Origin: Nymphaea colorata
Taxonomy: Eukaryota > Streptophyta > Magnoliopsida > Nymphaeales > Nymphaeaceae
Length of the DNA: 64,000 nt
Direction: 5' to 3'
Assembly (NCBI RefSeq): GCF_008831285.2
Contig: NC_045142.1
Span: 749,001-813,000, forward strand
Every line of letters starts with the position of its first letter. Position 1 is the stretch's first letter. The translations under genes were made by a program, and so were the position numbers. Below the pieces are notes generated by a model, which was given only the letters and a program-made list of their open reading frames with translations, was not told where the DNA came from and ran no database searches. Of this stretch, positions 47,401 to 60,834 are shown in pieces.

Positions 47401-48470
47401 GATTGGAGGTATAATTGGAAATATCCAGCAATAGAAAGATCGAGCTCTTTTATTTTTTTTCAAAAAAAGGGGAAGATCCTAGATCTTGCTCGGATTGCAT
47501 TTGCAGCTCAGTTCAATTTACAGGAAACTTGTTCAAGGCAGTGAAGTGAGATTAAAGATTAAGCCACAAGCAAATTGAATGTGAAGATGGGACCAATGTT
47601 GTATTGAGGATTGATTAATCTTTGGACGCCATGTTTGGTAACCAAGAAGTTAGATATCGATTTCCAGACTAGACTAAGGAAAGGCTTTTTCATTTAAATG
47701 AATTGCTTTCGAAGTTCAAGCTCAGCTTGAGGATTTTGACAAATTATGCGTATGGTTGCTGTAAGTAACAACACTCAGCTGCTAAAGAAATCCAAAACAC
47801 GGCCGCTTCTCAGTTCGTTTAGATCAGTTTGTCAACTGATGTCAAGTGAATGAGGTGCAAGAAGCAACAAAGGAAGGAACGACACAACTAATGGCCGGTC
47901 AAAGATGGTTTCGTGGGGACGCTTCTTTGATAGAAAAAATCACTGAAAAGGCCAAAAGAATCTCTCTCATCCCGTTGAGTGATAAGGTGGATTCTTTCAG
48001 AATGAAAGAAGTAAAGGATTTAAACATCCAATGTTTGTCTTTTAGTATAATTCAGTAGGTATCTTGAGCTTGGACTGTGTCAGACCACACAGAAAGTTCC
48101 ATCTCAGATGTGCTTTTCTACTCGGTAACTTGTACACCACTTACATGTGGTGAGAAGATTATCAGAAAGCAATGGAAAAGGTGCCAAGTAGAAGATCTTT
48201 GATAAAGTCTCAATATTATCATTCTGTTGTGTAAGCTTTCCCTTCATGTTGGGCTTACATGACTTTTAACGAGTTGAAAGGAAAATCCAAATCTGAACCC
48301 TTTCACTGCATCATTTTCAAGCTACAGCTTTGGTTTTCCAAAAGCTCTTTGTTACATCATTTTGAACCTAAGGTTTATGTGCTTATACCTTTTGCTTTCT
48401 GGAAAAAGAAATTAACAGAAAAACTGTCGTTTAAAAAAAAAAAAAAAAACTCAATCTGTAACTATCGGAT
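44465..48470. other. Intergenic, no gene recognised
   Basis: Open frames are short and without recognisable domains. A GCAT-repeat palindrome (GCATGCATGCATGCATGCAT) lies near 46897-46916. Confidence 0.4.
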
Positions 48471-48960
48471 GGCAGCCGTGACCGGGGCCCACTCAGTGTG
48501 GGACCCACATGAAAGGCCCATGACCAGAACAGGCAGAGCAGGGCCCACCAGGGGACCCAGGGATGCAGAAGTGGGCCCTTCACCCACAAGGGACACCCCA
48601 AATCACGAGCGATGGAGTGAAGCCGGGTCCCACCATGAGTTATGGAAAGCAGGGCGGTGGCCCCCACCCCACCAGAAAGGAGGCAAAGAATGGAACAAAG
48701 AGCTTTTGACTCAGTCCTCTCTCCCCTTACCACCCAACGGAAGAGAACAAGAACCAGAAAGAAGGAGAGAGGCAGAGCAGAGCACCACCATTATGAATTG
48801 GAAAGGAGCAATGGAACCCACGTTAGGCAACAATCATCAAATCCTTCCATTATGGAGACCTACTTTTCGTCTCTCTTCTCCCCCTCAACCCCCACCGCCC
48901 GGCTAACAGACAATCACTCTGAAGCGACTGCTTCAGAAGTTGGTTTCCTTTGGTGACACG
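48471..48960. other. GC-rich island with GGGCCCAC motifs
   Basis: A GC-rich block in AT-rich surroundings contains GGGCCCAC near 48486 and 48541 and GTGGGCCC near 48573. TGGGCC-type elements are common in plant housekeeping promoters. It may be a promoter or first exon, but no coding exon is attached to it. Long open frames on both strands reflect the GC content. Confidence 0.35.
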
Positions 48961-49634
48961 TCTGTTCAGCATGAGAGAGAGAGAGAGAGAGAGAGTCGCA
49001 TCAAGATCTAAAATTTCTAAGATGATATTTGTTTAAGTTTTTCACTTGTAAAAGTCCAAGACTCTTGTTAGCACTGACCACAAATTAGAAAAGAGTAATA
49101 GATTGCATTGGTATAGTAGCTTATTATTTGTAGATACCTCCTTAAGAGTGAAGTAGACTCTTGAAGGACTTTATCGCCGGCCAAAGTCTTGAATTCGTAA
49201 CAAGCAATTGGTAAGAAAAAATATAGTTGTGTTTGATTGATTTTCCACCGTTTATTTCATGATTGGTCGCTCTCTCTCTCTCCAATATCGAACACTAAAA
49301 GGAGAATGAACACACAAATAAGACTGAACACAAAATGGAGAGATCACTCCAGGTTTCTTAAACTTTTGAACAACACCTTTCATATTGAGTAGACAAAAGT
49401 ACATATTGCCTCAGCTTCACGATTCGCTTTCTTCAAAGGCCACATTTTCAAGGCCCTGGGAGCAGCTAAATTATACCACCAACTTGGCTTATTTCATAGA
49501 TCCCCCAACTTACTCTGTACCCAAAGTCTCCGGGAAAAGAACAAATCAAAATCTGAACGCATGAACTCCAATCTGATCAAACAACAAAGCATTTTCTTCC
49601 ACTGCAAGAATACTAGAGAAGCCAGTGCCATACA

Positions 49635-52547
49635 TCAAGGCTTATCCAACCATTCACTGCTGTCGGTAATCCTACCAGAGCCTCGAGTACAACCTTTTCC
49701 AAACGAACCCATAGCAGACAGACCTTTAAAGCTGCTGCTTCCCTCACTTAAGTTCCTTGATCTTCTCAAGCTGCGGTTTCTGCACACACCATCCTTCTCT
49801 TTACCATCTGTCTTGATCTTGGCAACAGTAAGCTGTGCAATGTTGCTGCGACAAAAGGGGCATAAGGGTGCAGGCAAGCAGGTGGTCACTGGGTTTGGTT
49901 TGCTGTGGCAACAAAGAGCTAGTGTGCAGTGAGCGCACATCTGATGTCCACAGTCTTGAACCTCAATTGTGCAGACCTGCTCAAAGCAAATGCAGCAGAG
50001 CTCCAGATCGCTATCCTGCCAAAATGATGCCAATTGAAATCAACAACTCACTCAGAATGATGAGTTTGCATTGACAAATCATTGCATGGGACATGCGTTG
50101 CCAAATCTAGTCAAAATTTTGCAATTATTCAAATGAGAGAGATAGAGAGACCTCGGACATGTCATCCTCCACATAGTTGTCTGAATGATCGGGGGACTGC
50201 GATGAATAAGCTGTCCCTTTTAAGATGGTCTTCTCCCTTGCTCTGTTAGCCTCCATGAGAGCCCTCTCAAGAAGGGCTTTTGCATCTGGATTAAGCTCAC
50301 TGATGAACTTCAAGGGTGAAGGCCAAACTAGTGGTTCTGCAGAGGTAGGGTTAAGCAGTGCTGCACATGCCCCACGGTTATGCTTCAATGCAACTGCATA
50401 TGGTATTCTCCTGCAAATGAAAATTTAATTTCATCCTTCAAACTCCTGTTCTCAATATAATATATATGAATGTCATAAAAAATCAGCCAGATGATAGAGT
50501 AGGGGAATTCTCACTACATGGATTGTGTCAACCAAGTAGCGTTCCTATTTGACTTGGAACAACTTTCAGAAGTTTCAGAGGTGTGTGAAGAAGGTGCACA
50601 TGCATGTATGCACACGCACAAGACCAATTTAGTATGCTGGCACTGCATGCTACATTGCTATAAGTATGAGTATGCTTCATATCCTGCTCAATGGTGCTTG
50701 ATGCAATCCATTGGCAGCAGTAATGCCCTTTATAGCGCATATGGAATCGAAGCAAATCTTGAACAACCACCAAAAGCAAGTAATTTTCCGTTTGCATCTT
50801 TGGGTATGCTAGTGCTTCTTTCCTCACTCATAAAATCTACAAAACAAGCCACTAGAAGAAAAAATCCTCACCAGCATTCACCAGTTTCTTTTTCTTTTTC
50901 TTGTGAAAGTAATCAATAATTTACTACCACAGACCGGATAGTGTGCAGTTGTAATCTTGGCCTGTAATACTAAGGCCCAAGTTAGCAAGTTTGCCTGCAT
51001 CTTTAAACAGAAAGAATTGCAGAACAAGCTACGTCCTTGAAGACTACACCATCATAAATGACTACGCGCATCATAGCCACTCATCAAAGGTCAAGTTAAG
51101 ACTCCCATAAATGTGTTTGGGTATGGAACCCTTTATGCAGCAATGGTGAAAGGGCCTGAAATTGTTCATGAAATAGAGATACAGAACCAAAAATATTCAG
51201 AGACAAAGAAACCCCAGAACGACTTACCCAGAAGAATCTCGCTGAAGACGATCGGCGCCCCAAGCAAGCAGCTCACGGATGCAGTCCAAGGACCCTCCTC
51301 TGGCAGCCAAATGCAAGGGAGTGCTCCCTGGTTCACTGCAAACAGAAACTTCAGGCTCGAGAAGACAAACAAACTACAGAAAAACGGCACTTGATTTCCC
51401 AATAGATTCAGTAACTTACCCGTTTCCCCCGGTGGACGCACAAACAAGGCCCCCATTATCCAATAGAATATGCACACATTCAGGCCTGCCTGCCCGAGCA
51501 GCTAAATGCAACGGTGTGGCTCCACTTCCATCTCTAACATTAACAAATCTTGCGAATCCCCTGCACAGCAGACAACCCCATAGACTAATCAGAAAAGGCA
51601 CATAAGTATCAAGTGGTTAATTATTAGACCAATCCATACAGATCTTCATGTAAACAATGCTCGAAAGAGACAATCCAGACACCAACCAAGAATCTGCAAT
51701 GGGGGTGGAATGAGCGGCTGAAAGAATGGCCTGTAAGCAATCGGCGTGTCCATAATATGCAGCATAGTGCAAGCATGTTCTTCCGCGTGAAGAATCAAAC
51801 TTCAAGATCTAAAGAAAGCAACCAGACAAAAGGTAATCAAATGTTAATTATTGCTTGATCGTAAGCACTCACCATCGAATCATCTAGCACATAAGTGATT
51901 ACAAAGTTGCAGTAAACTCACATACATTTGCACCAGCTTGCAGTAACTTCTGCACACAAGAGATCTTCCCCTTCATTGCTGCCAACATCAGTGGAGTCTG
52001 AACCATTTCCGCGAAACAAATCAAGCTACGGAAGTACTATCAATCATAAACGCATCTTATGAAAAAAACATCAAACTACAAAAATAAGCACCAACTCCGA
52101 ACCTGCTTATGACGATTCAACAAGTCAGGGTGAACCGATCGATCCAACAACCAAGTAAGAACCTGAAAAATAAAAGTAAGCATCAGTAAAGATGATTGCA
52201 ATCCATTCCCCCAATCACCAATATCAGGCTACAACCAACAAAACTCAAAATTTCCCCCCATCCAAGTGTCCCAGAAAAAGACAGCCAGATCAAAACCAGG
52301 AGATACGATGCCACCAACCCAAAACATCCATGCAATCAAAACCAAAAAGAGAGAGAGAATCATCTACCTCGATCTGACCATTGGCAGAAGCGATATGCAA
52401 CGCGGAGAGCCTGTCATAAGGGGTGGTCTGATGCAGCAGCCAGGGCTGGGCGTCCAACAAGGCCGCCACCATCTCCAAATCACCTTCTTCCACTGCACTC
52501 AGCAAGCCATGTTCATGGCTCACCCCGCAACTCATTCCCTGACCCAT
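49635..52547 (-). CDS. XBAT31: Ankyrin-repeat RING E3 ubiquitin ligase, XBAT31/XB3 type, 8 exons, 440 aa
   Basis: Exons in transcript order are 52547-52368, 52162-52103, 51997-51926, 51808-51687, 51560-51420, 51335-51228, 50410-50152 and 50015-49635. All introns are GT-AG and the 1323 nt are in frame. The product is a single-subunit E3 ligase: ankyrin repeats pick the substrate and the RING recruits E2-ubiquitin. About six ankyrin repeats span residues 12-260 (SALHIASANGQIEV, TPLMLAAMKGKISC, TCLHYAAYYGHADC, TPLHLAARAGRPEC and TPLHLAARGGSLDC). The linker PLVWPSPLKFISELNPDAKA is a family hallmark. The C3HC4 RING runs from Cys321 (CCIC) through CGHQMCAHC to CPFC at 366-369. MGQGMSC at the start fits N-myristoylation at Gly2 and acylation at Cys7, suggesting membrane attachment (inference). 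Length matches Arabidopsis XBAT31 and rice XB3. XBAT31 is favoured by the MGQ.MSCG start. Confidence 0.95.
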
Positions 52548-53100
52548 ATCTCTCTCTCTCTCTCCCTCTTTCTCTCTCTCTCTGCCCTCTCCTATTCTCT
52601 CTATCTCTCTCTCCCTCCCTCCTTAAACTCCCATTAACCAACAAAGAGCACCACCCTCCCTCTCAGTTTCCCCCTGGACTGAGTACCCCAGAGAGGGGTA
52701 AAGAGAGAGAGGAAGAGAGAGAAACAGGAGAGAGAAGAAAAAAACGTTGGGGGCAGAGAGAAGAGAGAGAGAGAGAGAGGGTGGCGCCCCCAACCAAGAG
52801 CAATGACCGTGCTGTGAATCGTGGGGAGAGTTTAAGTTCTGGTGTAGAGAGAAGGGTGGGAAAGGAAGGAAGGAGGCGAGGGAGGTGAGACTGCCCGGCG
52901 TTGCTGACCGGCGGGACCGCGTTAGCCACGGGCAGGCGGCCCACCTGCCCCCCCCCCCCGGGCAGCCTCTGCGGATATTTGCCCGTCCTTTTAGATTCTG
53001 CCCCCCGTCTGCTCTCTATCCTCTTTTTCTCTCTCTAGAGACTCGGATTCGGACAGCAGCGAAACACGGGCCGACGACGGAGGGAGAGAAGAGAACTACT
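52548..53100 (-). promoter_or_regulatory. XBAT31 leader/promoter region, GA/CT-rich
   Basis: Upstream of the start codon (rightward on the plus strand) are long CT and GA tracts at about 52549-52620 and 52700-52780, then a GC-rich segment with a C run near 52951-52960. Such tracts are typical of plant 5' leaders. No clear TATA box was found. Confidence 0.45.
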
Positions 53101-56100
53101 CATTGGTTTTCCTAAAATTCTTTTGATATTGACCGTTGGATTCCCGCAGAGAGGGTCTCCTAGCCGTCGATTATCAAGGGAGGTACGGTGTGGGGCCCCG
53201 TCTGTACCTTGGCTTGTTCGGAAGTTGTAGTGTGGGGTCAAGTCAAACATTTCGATGGTCGAAAATGGACCTCCGTTTTCCGACTGAAGGAAGGTGCGGT
53301 GCGGGTGCCGACGCCGAGGGTGGTTTAGTTTACCTGAATCCACGATGACCAAGATGCCCTTGCTTTCCGAGAGCCGGACGGAAGAAGGCTTCGTCAAAGG
53401 AATGCGTCGTCTGGCTCAGTCCGGACCCAGGACGATCTGACCCCGTCAAAAGGTTAGCATCCTCGTTTCAATGGTTTTTAAATTTATTAAATGTTCGCGA
53501 GTTGATTTTAAAATGAAAAAATGAAACATGATTTTATGTGTTTTAATGTGTATCATCTATAAGCAATTGGAACCGTTATATAAAAGTGCCCCACAAGGAT
53601 TCGAAGGCTCGACCTCAAAGAAGAAAGATTAAGGAGGCTAAGTGGTATCAGTCTTTTATCGAATTAGCTCTAGATCATGCCCTACTAACTTGCCAAGTTA
53701 TCGATTTTGACTGGGCTTTATTTTCCCGATAGATTTATGCACTGGGCTTTATTTTCCCGATACCGGAGATACATTAGGTTAATGCCTACATCAAAGGTTT
53801 TATTATATGAATTCAAAATTATATTATAATTACATGGAACTTTCACATCAAACCAGACCCATCAACCAAAAAATCCTCTCTCTGTCATTAGATCTATGTG
53901 GTTCCAGTCGACCCAACTCCGCTGATGACCTTAGCCAACTCGGTTAAGTCTTCCTCAAGTCAAGTCATGAAAACGAACCCAGAAATTTTGGGTCTTCCTC
54001 AATTCCAGAAACAAACAAGCCGTCGAAACCGCAACCCCCCTAAAACACTAGCGTTGAGTTTGCGTATTGGGCACGACCAAGTTCATGAAATCAAAAAATT
54101 GTTCCGTCTCAGAACCCAACTTTTTTCTTGCCCTCACGAGAACAGTAAATTTCTCAAACTTGACGGTGCTTTTTGCTTGTCAGATATTTTTTTTGGGAGG
54201 TCAATGCATTCTTTGGTCATCTAAATTCAATTCTTTTTTTTTTGTTAACGATTAAACTCATCGTGGCCCTTGAGATCCGGTCCGTACATTTGAATTTCCG
54301 GGCGAATGACTAAAGACATTAATAAAGAAGAATTGAAGAGCCTCATTGATTAGTACTGCAGGCAAAGCATCGCATTCATTTGGTGGGCTTTACTACTTTT
54401 TTTGTCAAATTTAATATCTTGTGCCCATACCTCTCCCTCTTGAGAGAGCGATAAGTTTCACCGGTTAAATCGCTATAATCATAACAAATTTGTCACTTCA
54501 GGGGCTCTTTTCCTTAGTTTTTAATACATCATATGAAAATATTTTTTGGCACACACATGTGGAAGGATTCAAATATATCATATGCCTCATTATGTTTCGG
54601 GTGAATGAGGTGTTAAAAATCTGTTGCTAAAAATAACATAAACTCTTATGAACTGCTCCTATAATTTACTAATTTTTTGTGAGTGTGCTTATAAATGAAC
54701 CAGTTTGAATGATAAAAGACTTTTTTCTTTTTAATGTGTTCAATACGGTAGTTGTTTTTCCAACACATGGGCTCTTGTTTCATTTAATAGGAGCTGCTGG
54801 AATGGAGTTAGACATACCAAGTTAGATATAGTTATTGCTAAAAGATCTAAACATAAACTAAACCCATTTAAGAGAGATCGAAGGTTTTAAAAAGTAAACG
54901 CTTCTCAAAGCATATTCCACAAATAGAGTACCTTTAAAACATCTCTGAATCTTTTATATATATTGTATAGATGATGGTCAACAAGGGGAAAAAATCCATC
55001 AAACAGGATATGTCTATTTCAAGATATCATAATTAAGTTTATAATTGTTTATTATTTTTGATATCTGATCTTCTCTCTGCAGATAACTCCATAGGTGAAA
55101 AAACAAAATAGTTGTTCATGGCACTGCTTGAGCACAGGAACAAGACTGCAGAAAGTGGAGAAAAAGACACGATGGCGTTCAGAATGGCACTCGAGTTGAT
55201 CAGATCTTGTGCTCCATCTCAGATTCTGGATCCATGTCTCGTGATCCTGACCTTCTTTCTCTCTCTACAATTTGCAAGACTTTCTCGTGTGAAACAGCAA
55301 CCAACTTTTTCATAGACTAAAGGATGACAAATTCTTTTGATAAACCAAAAAAAAAAATGATAAAAAATTTGTCATGGTGGAAAATTTCTAGCCATGTTTG
55401 ACGGTGCTTTTTGAGAATTGATACCTACAAGGAGTAAAGGCATTTTTGTAGGGGGGGGGGGAAAGTCTCTAAAGTTGTGCAGTCAACTTCATGAAACTTT
55501 AGGACATATACTTTGCTTATCAATTCATAGTGTCAACTTTGCCAAAATGCAGGACACATACTTTGCTTATCAACAAATCTTATTCTCTGGCGATTCATCT
55601 CCATCTTGATCCTAAAGTCTCATGCTTATTCCTACAATGATAAATTTGTTACTAGTTTATCGAAATTTACTTAGCATAAATTGGAAGAAAATTTGTAATT
55701 ATGTCTTGGCAACAGATGAAACTGTTAGTTATTAAGTTCACATATCCGCATAACTTGGCATAATATATGGCTTTACTTGATAAATTTGTGGCCTTAATGA
55801 TCACAACCACTCACAATGCATGTAAATTGGACTAATCCCATAAAAAGTCTCTCTATGCACTAATCCCATAACAGGTAATCATGTTTGGCAGATTGGACTC
55901 TTGCTTCTTTCAACATGAACACTTTAAAGTAATTAATCGCGTAAATCTTCTGTGAATCCACAAACAAAAACCCATTTTTATTTAAATATTTTTGTGGTAT
56001 TTTTGGTTTTTTTTTTTCTTGCACAAATATGATTGATCCATCTTTGGGGTTTAAATTTTTACCGGTCCATCTTGATCACCATGATTGATCAACTGCAGGT

Positions 56101-58000
56101 ATCTTTCCTCGGCATGGCGGAGTTTCTGAAAGTTTTAAATGCTCAATTATTTGTACCCCACAATAGTTATCACAAAGGGGAAAGTCTGACTTTTAATGAG
56201 CGGAACTTTATATCTTGGTGGGGCATGTGTACCATACACGATACAATGCATGTATGGGAGGACACAGGGCAAACAAAATTTTACCTTTCTCAATTCAAGA
56301 GGAAGAAGCACTAGAAAATCTAAGTAGAAAAATAGAAATTAAATATGATATTCTTTTCTTTTTCTATGATGTGAAGATGAAGAAGTTCAATCTTCTTTTA
56401 TGTCAATAATTGCTGCCTCCACATTTAGCACACCAACCAAAGCTTGACTGTGGAACATTCACACTGCTGCCACCGATTCAGAAAGTCCAGTAGAAACACT
56501 TATTCAAAACAAAATACGATAAATCAAATTGGAAGAAAATATCATATTTTATCTGTTTGATGCACGCAGAAAAGGAGGAACATCTCAAATGGGTAATGAC
56601 TAATGTGTTTGATCAGAGTTGGAAGATCTTAAGATTGCAAGTTGGGGATTAATTTGCCGAATGTTTTAATATGGATTACGAACGTTTAGAGGATGTCAAG
56701 TCTTTTTTTTTTTGTCATGCTTTGTTGGGGATGACATGATGATTTTATTTGTAAAGCTACGGAAAAAGGTTTCTTGGGATATTATTGAATATGTGTTCTA
56801 CTTAGTTACAGTTGGATTCTCGCCCACATGCCATGCATGCGATGCGTTTAAAAAAGGAATAAAGGGAAAACAGTATTCTTAAGCCAACATGACTCCGAAT
56901 TGGATCCACACTTTCGATGGTCAGGATTCACGTGCATGTCAACTTTTTCTTGATGATCATATTATTGTTCCCTCTCTTTCTTATATATATATATATAAAG
57001 AATTTAGATTAGAATGGGTGGAATCCATGCCCTTCAAACACGCCTTTAGTAATTTGATTTCTCAAGCAACATACTCCTCTCCAACAATGGACTAATTTAC
57101 AAAGGTCATGAGTGGAACTCATTTTTTTTTTATCACAATTGCTTTAAAGATTTTAATAATTAAATGCCCCAATTTGCGAAGTGGGTGGGGATAGCATTCC
57201 CATGCACGGAAGCATAAGGGGATAAGAGGTTAAGTGAAGATGAAATACTCTTTTGTTCACCCAAAATATCTCGATTTACAACAAATATAAGTCTGTAGCC
57301 ATATCCTACTAAAGGAAGGTTTTTCTTGTTGAAATAACGATGTTTTTTCTATTTTATAGTTTTAAAATTTCATATGCATTTATATGGCAGAATTCCCATC
57401 AATCTCATTTTAAAATTCATTTTTCCATGTCACTCCTTCCTCTCTCTCACCAAGTTTTTCTTACTCTGTGTTTTTCATCATTTTTAAAACTATCTTATCT
57501 GCTTTAAAACTGGAAATCAAAAGAGAGTTGCGAATACGGATATTGCTCATCATATACATGTAACTAAATCGGTTGGCAAGCGACAAAAAGATCTTATCAT
57601 ATTATTTTGAAATTAAATCTACAAAAAATAAGAATTAAGAATAAATATTAAAAAATGACAAACTAATGAATAGTGTGGACGTGTAGAGAGTAGGTAGGAG
57701 AAGTGTTGTAAACTGGATGATGCGGCTGAGTTCTGGGGGCAGACGCGGCGAGAGCAGGGTCTTGTTTCAATCTCTGCATCTCTACAGTCACTTTTCGGGG
57801 ATGCAGAAAAAGCAACTGCACCTAAAATCTATCACCTCTATAATGGAACCGATTTCCTCTGTAGGCCGCTTGAGATCATTTCCGAAATGATCAAAATATC
57901 TTTACTTGATAAATGTAAAACCTTTTTTAATAAAGACAAAAAATGAAATATAAAAAAGATTTATTTTAACAAGGGAAAAAATAAAATATAAAAAAAAATT
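53101..58000. other. Intergenic, no gene recognised
   Basis: The stretch at 53130-53400 is GC-richer and continues the XBAT31 upstream region. Beyond it the sequence is AT-rich. The small frames at 55112-55315 and 56033-56314 carry no recognised motif. The 55112 frame (ALLEHRNKTAESGEKD...) is the more protein-like and may be a relic exon. Confidence 0.35.
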
Positions 58001-60790
58001 ACCCTACAAAATTATCAAAACACTTTCTTTTTTGGGGGGAAAGGTGGAAACATGCCCTTCCAGTGTAAATGGGACCTACCTTTGTTTCGATTTGGTTCGT
58101 GTTGATATCGCTTTTCAAAATTCAAAATTATTCAAATTCTTTGACGCGCGGATTAATAAAGTAACATTTTAATAAGTAACATATATTTGCCTGCCAATGA
58201 AGAAATGAAAGACCTTAACGACATTTTACATTGTTAGTTTGGAGAGGCAAGAGGGCTTCATAAAAGTAACAATGCACTTTTTGGAACTTTCAAACATGCA
58301 TTTCCTGTTATCAGGCACCCTTTAAGAGAGGCTGAGGCTTGGCAACAATAACACTAACATAATGCTTCGTCATTTTATTTCAATTCATGAAACGTTAAAA
58401 CATAATGTTCGATGAATTTGCCTCAACCTTTGAAACATCTGTGAAGGGTTTGTTTGACAATAGTGATAAAATATTATTTCATGTATTTACCTTAATAATT
58501 GGGACATGTTCATAAAATATTTTAAAAAGTATACCATAAATCTACTTTAATTCTTATAGCAGATACATACAATAGTAGCATCCTATTATTAATGCCAAAC
58601 AACCCCTCAAAGGACAATATATGTGGACACACTTCACAGTTCACACCAACATTGATAGCATCCCTCCCAGTCAATGGTAAATAACGAGGTATCTAACGTG
58701 TATTTCTGCGGTTAAATGAAAGAAATCAAAACCTTAGCATATTTTTTTTATCCCATCAAAACAGGCGTCTTTTTGTAAACATTTCTTTTGTTGAGATTCT
58801 TGAGAATAGGTGTTGGTTCATTTCAAACACACACACATATATATATATATATATTAGTGGCATGAATTTGGCCCCAATACGAGTCTTTGATGCACAACCT
58901 TTTTTGGTCAATAGCAACCGCACGCCAAACTGGATCTTGGTGTCAATATGCATCACATTTTTCACTCATTTTGTTGTTTTCATCCATTTGTGAATCAATA
59001 TATGGTCAAAGAGTTGATAGATATCAACATTACCTACAGTCCCATACAACCGGCAAAGTTGGAACAGCTAAGATTCTTCTTCTTTCCCCATTTTTCTTCA
59101 AACAAAACAAAATTTCACTACTGATTTACCTGAGGGATTAGACATATCATAAAAATCCAAACACTTCTTTGTTGCTACCTCAACTCATTTACACATTTAA
59201 GTTTTCAAGGTGGCATTACTACTTTTCCCCAAGCCTAATATATATATATATATGCTTTTTTAACATGTCCGACATGTGGTTTTAAAAGGGGCGCCCAATA
59301 TAAGTAGTAGGCGACGGCTGCCAACCTCCACATCACCTTTGTTGAATGAAATAATTAATTAGTATTTAAAGGTAGAAGATATGCTTTGATTTTTTTTTAC
59401 CAGAAGGACGTGGTAAAGGAGAACAGCGTGTTATAATTTAAAATATGTTCTTGACCAATTACTTAGCAGTTCATGCTTTGAAATTCAAACGCTTCCTTTC
59501 CTTTCTGGCTGGTAATTGTCATTAGGAGATATTTTGTTGCTGCTTGGCTTCTTTTTCCACCTAACCCTTGACTTGGAAGGCCAATTAGCCACCATTAGAA
59601 AATTCGAGGAATGTTCCCACATCTTTTCTAAATACTCGTTTTACAAAATGATAATTAAGAGGAGGAGTTTGCCTCGCCTTCATTGTCTTATATGAATGTT
59701 GGTCTATGTTCAATTGAGGGTTAAGATGAAAGATGACCAAGTTTGTGAATTCACGGCTGCTTGTTTATTTTTCCTTCCACTATATAATAAAGGGTTCACA
59801 AAAGTGAAATCTTCTTAGAAAACTAAGGTCGAATTGGATCTGCAAACGAGAATTTCCAAAGAAAATTTGAGCTGATCTTTGAATCAATTTGATTTTAAAT
59901 CTCTGTTGGTTGTCCTGAACCTGACCTCTGATGTATTTAGCTGTCTCCGGATCCGACCCTTTTATGTTCCCCACCGACTTTAAGCTCCCTAGCATATGCA
60001 GACAATGAACTTTTTGGTCTCTGGTGACGTCTTTTCAACTGGGTAACATTCACAAGTTTTATAAAAGGCAAAGGAACATGTTGTAACCATTTCATGCACT
60101 AATATTTCCTAAAAATTGAAACCGATTCATAAAATACTTTAACAAGTTACAACTTGTTCTCATTGCCTAAAAGTTCTTGGGTGTATACTTTTGATCCCAA
60201 GTTATACATTAGTGGCAGAACTGCATGTGGGCTTGTGTGGTCATTTGCCCACACGATCATACAAAATTGGTTTGTTTGCATATTGGTGCGTCCAGCCATT
60301 TTACTATTTTATACATTAACCATTTTAATTTGTATTAATTTGAAGGGTCTAACATATTTTCAAAAGCCTACTATATATTAATGCCCTTCGTTTAAAATTT
60401 TTTGGCTTCACTAACCATTAGAGAGTGATGCTCATGGCAATTAAATGGCGACGGCTACAGCGCTACGTCAACCCCTTTTGATTCTATAAAGTTGTGTCGC
60501 CGTCTCCAAGTCCGGCTCGCAAACACGGCATCATAATATCATTCATGTGAAGGCTTTAATACATCGATCAAAAAACACAGTTGCTTCTTTCAAGTAGTTA
60601 AGTGACTCCCTCACTGATAATGGGGAGCTCATCAACTTGGCCATGTTTCATGTGACTCAAAAGAAGAACTTTCGTGGGATACTGTAAGTCTGTAACTGAT
60701 GAAAGTAACTCTTTCTTTATTTTGGTTAAACATGGCTGTTTTCCACATGAAGTTATGGGAATATCTAGAGCATATTGTCCGTGAGTCTGA

Positions 60791-60834
<44 letters not shown>

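Noticed and set aside
48259-48906. 215-codon frame rich in Pro, Gly and Arg
   Set aside because: It begins in AT-rich DNA, crosses a poly(A) run and then a GC-rich island. Composition explains it, with no domain or splice support.
50518-50919. 133-codon plus-strand frame
   Set aside because: It lies wholly in XBAT31 intron 6 and shows no recognisable protein.
52196-52888. 230-codon plus-strand frame
   Set aside because: It is antisense to XBAT31 exon 1 and its GA/CT-rich leader, and is low-complexity.
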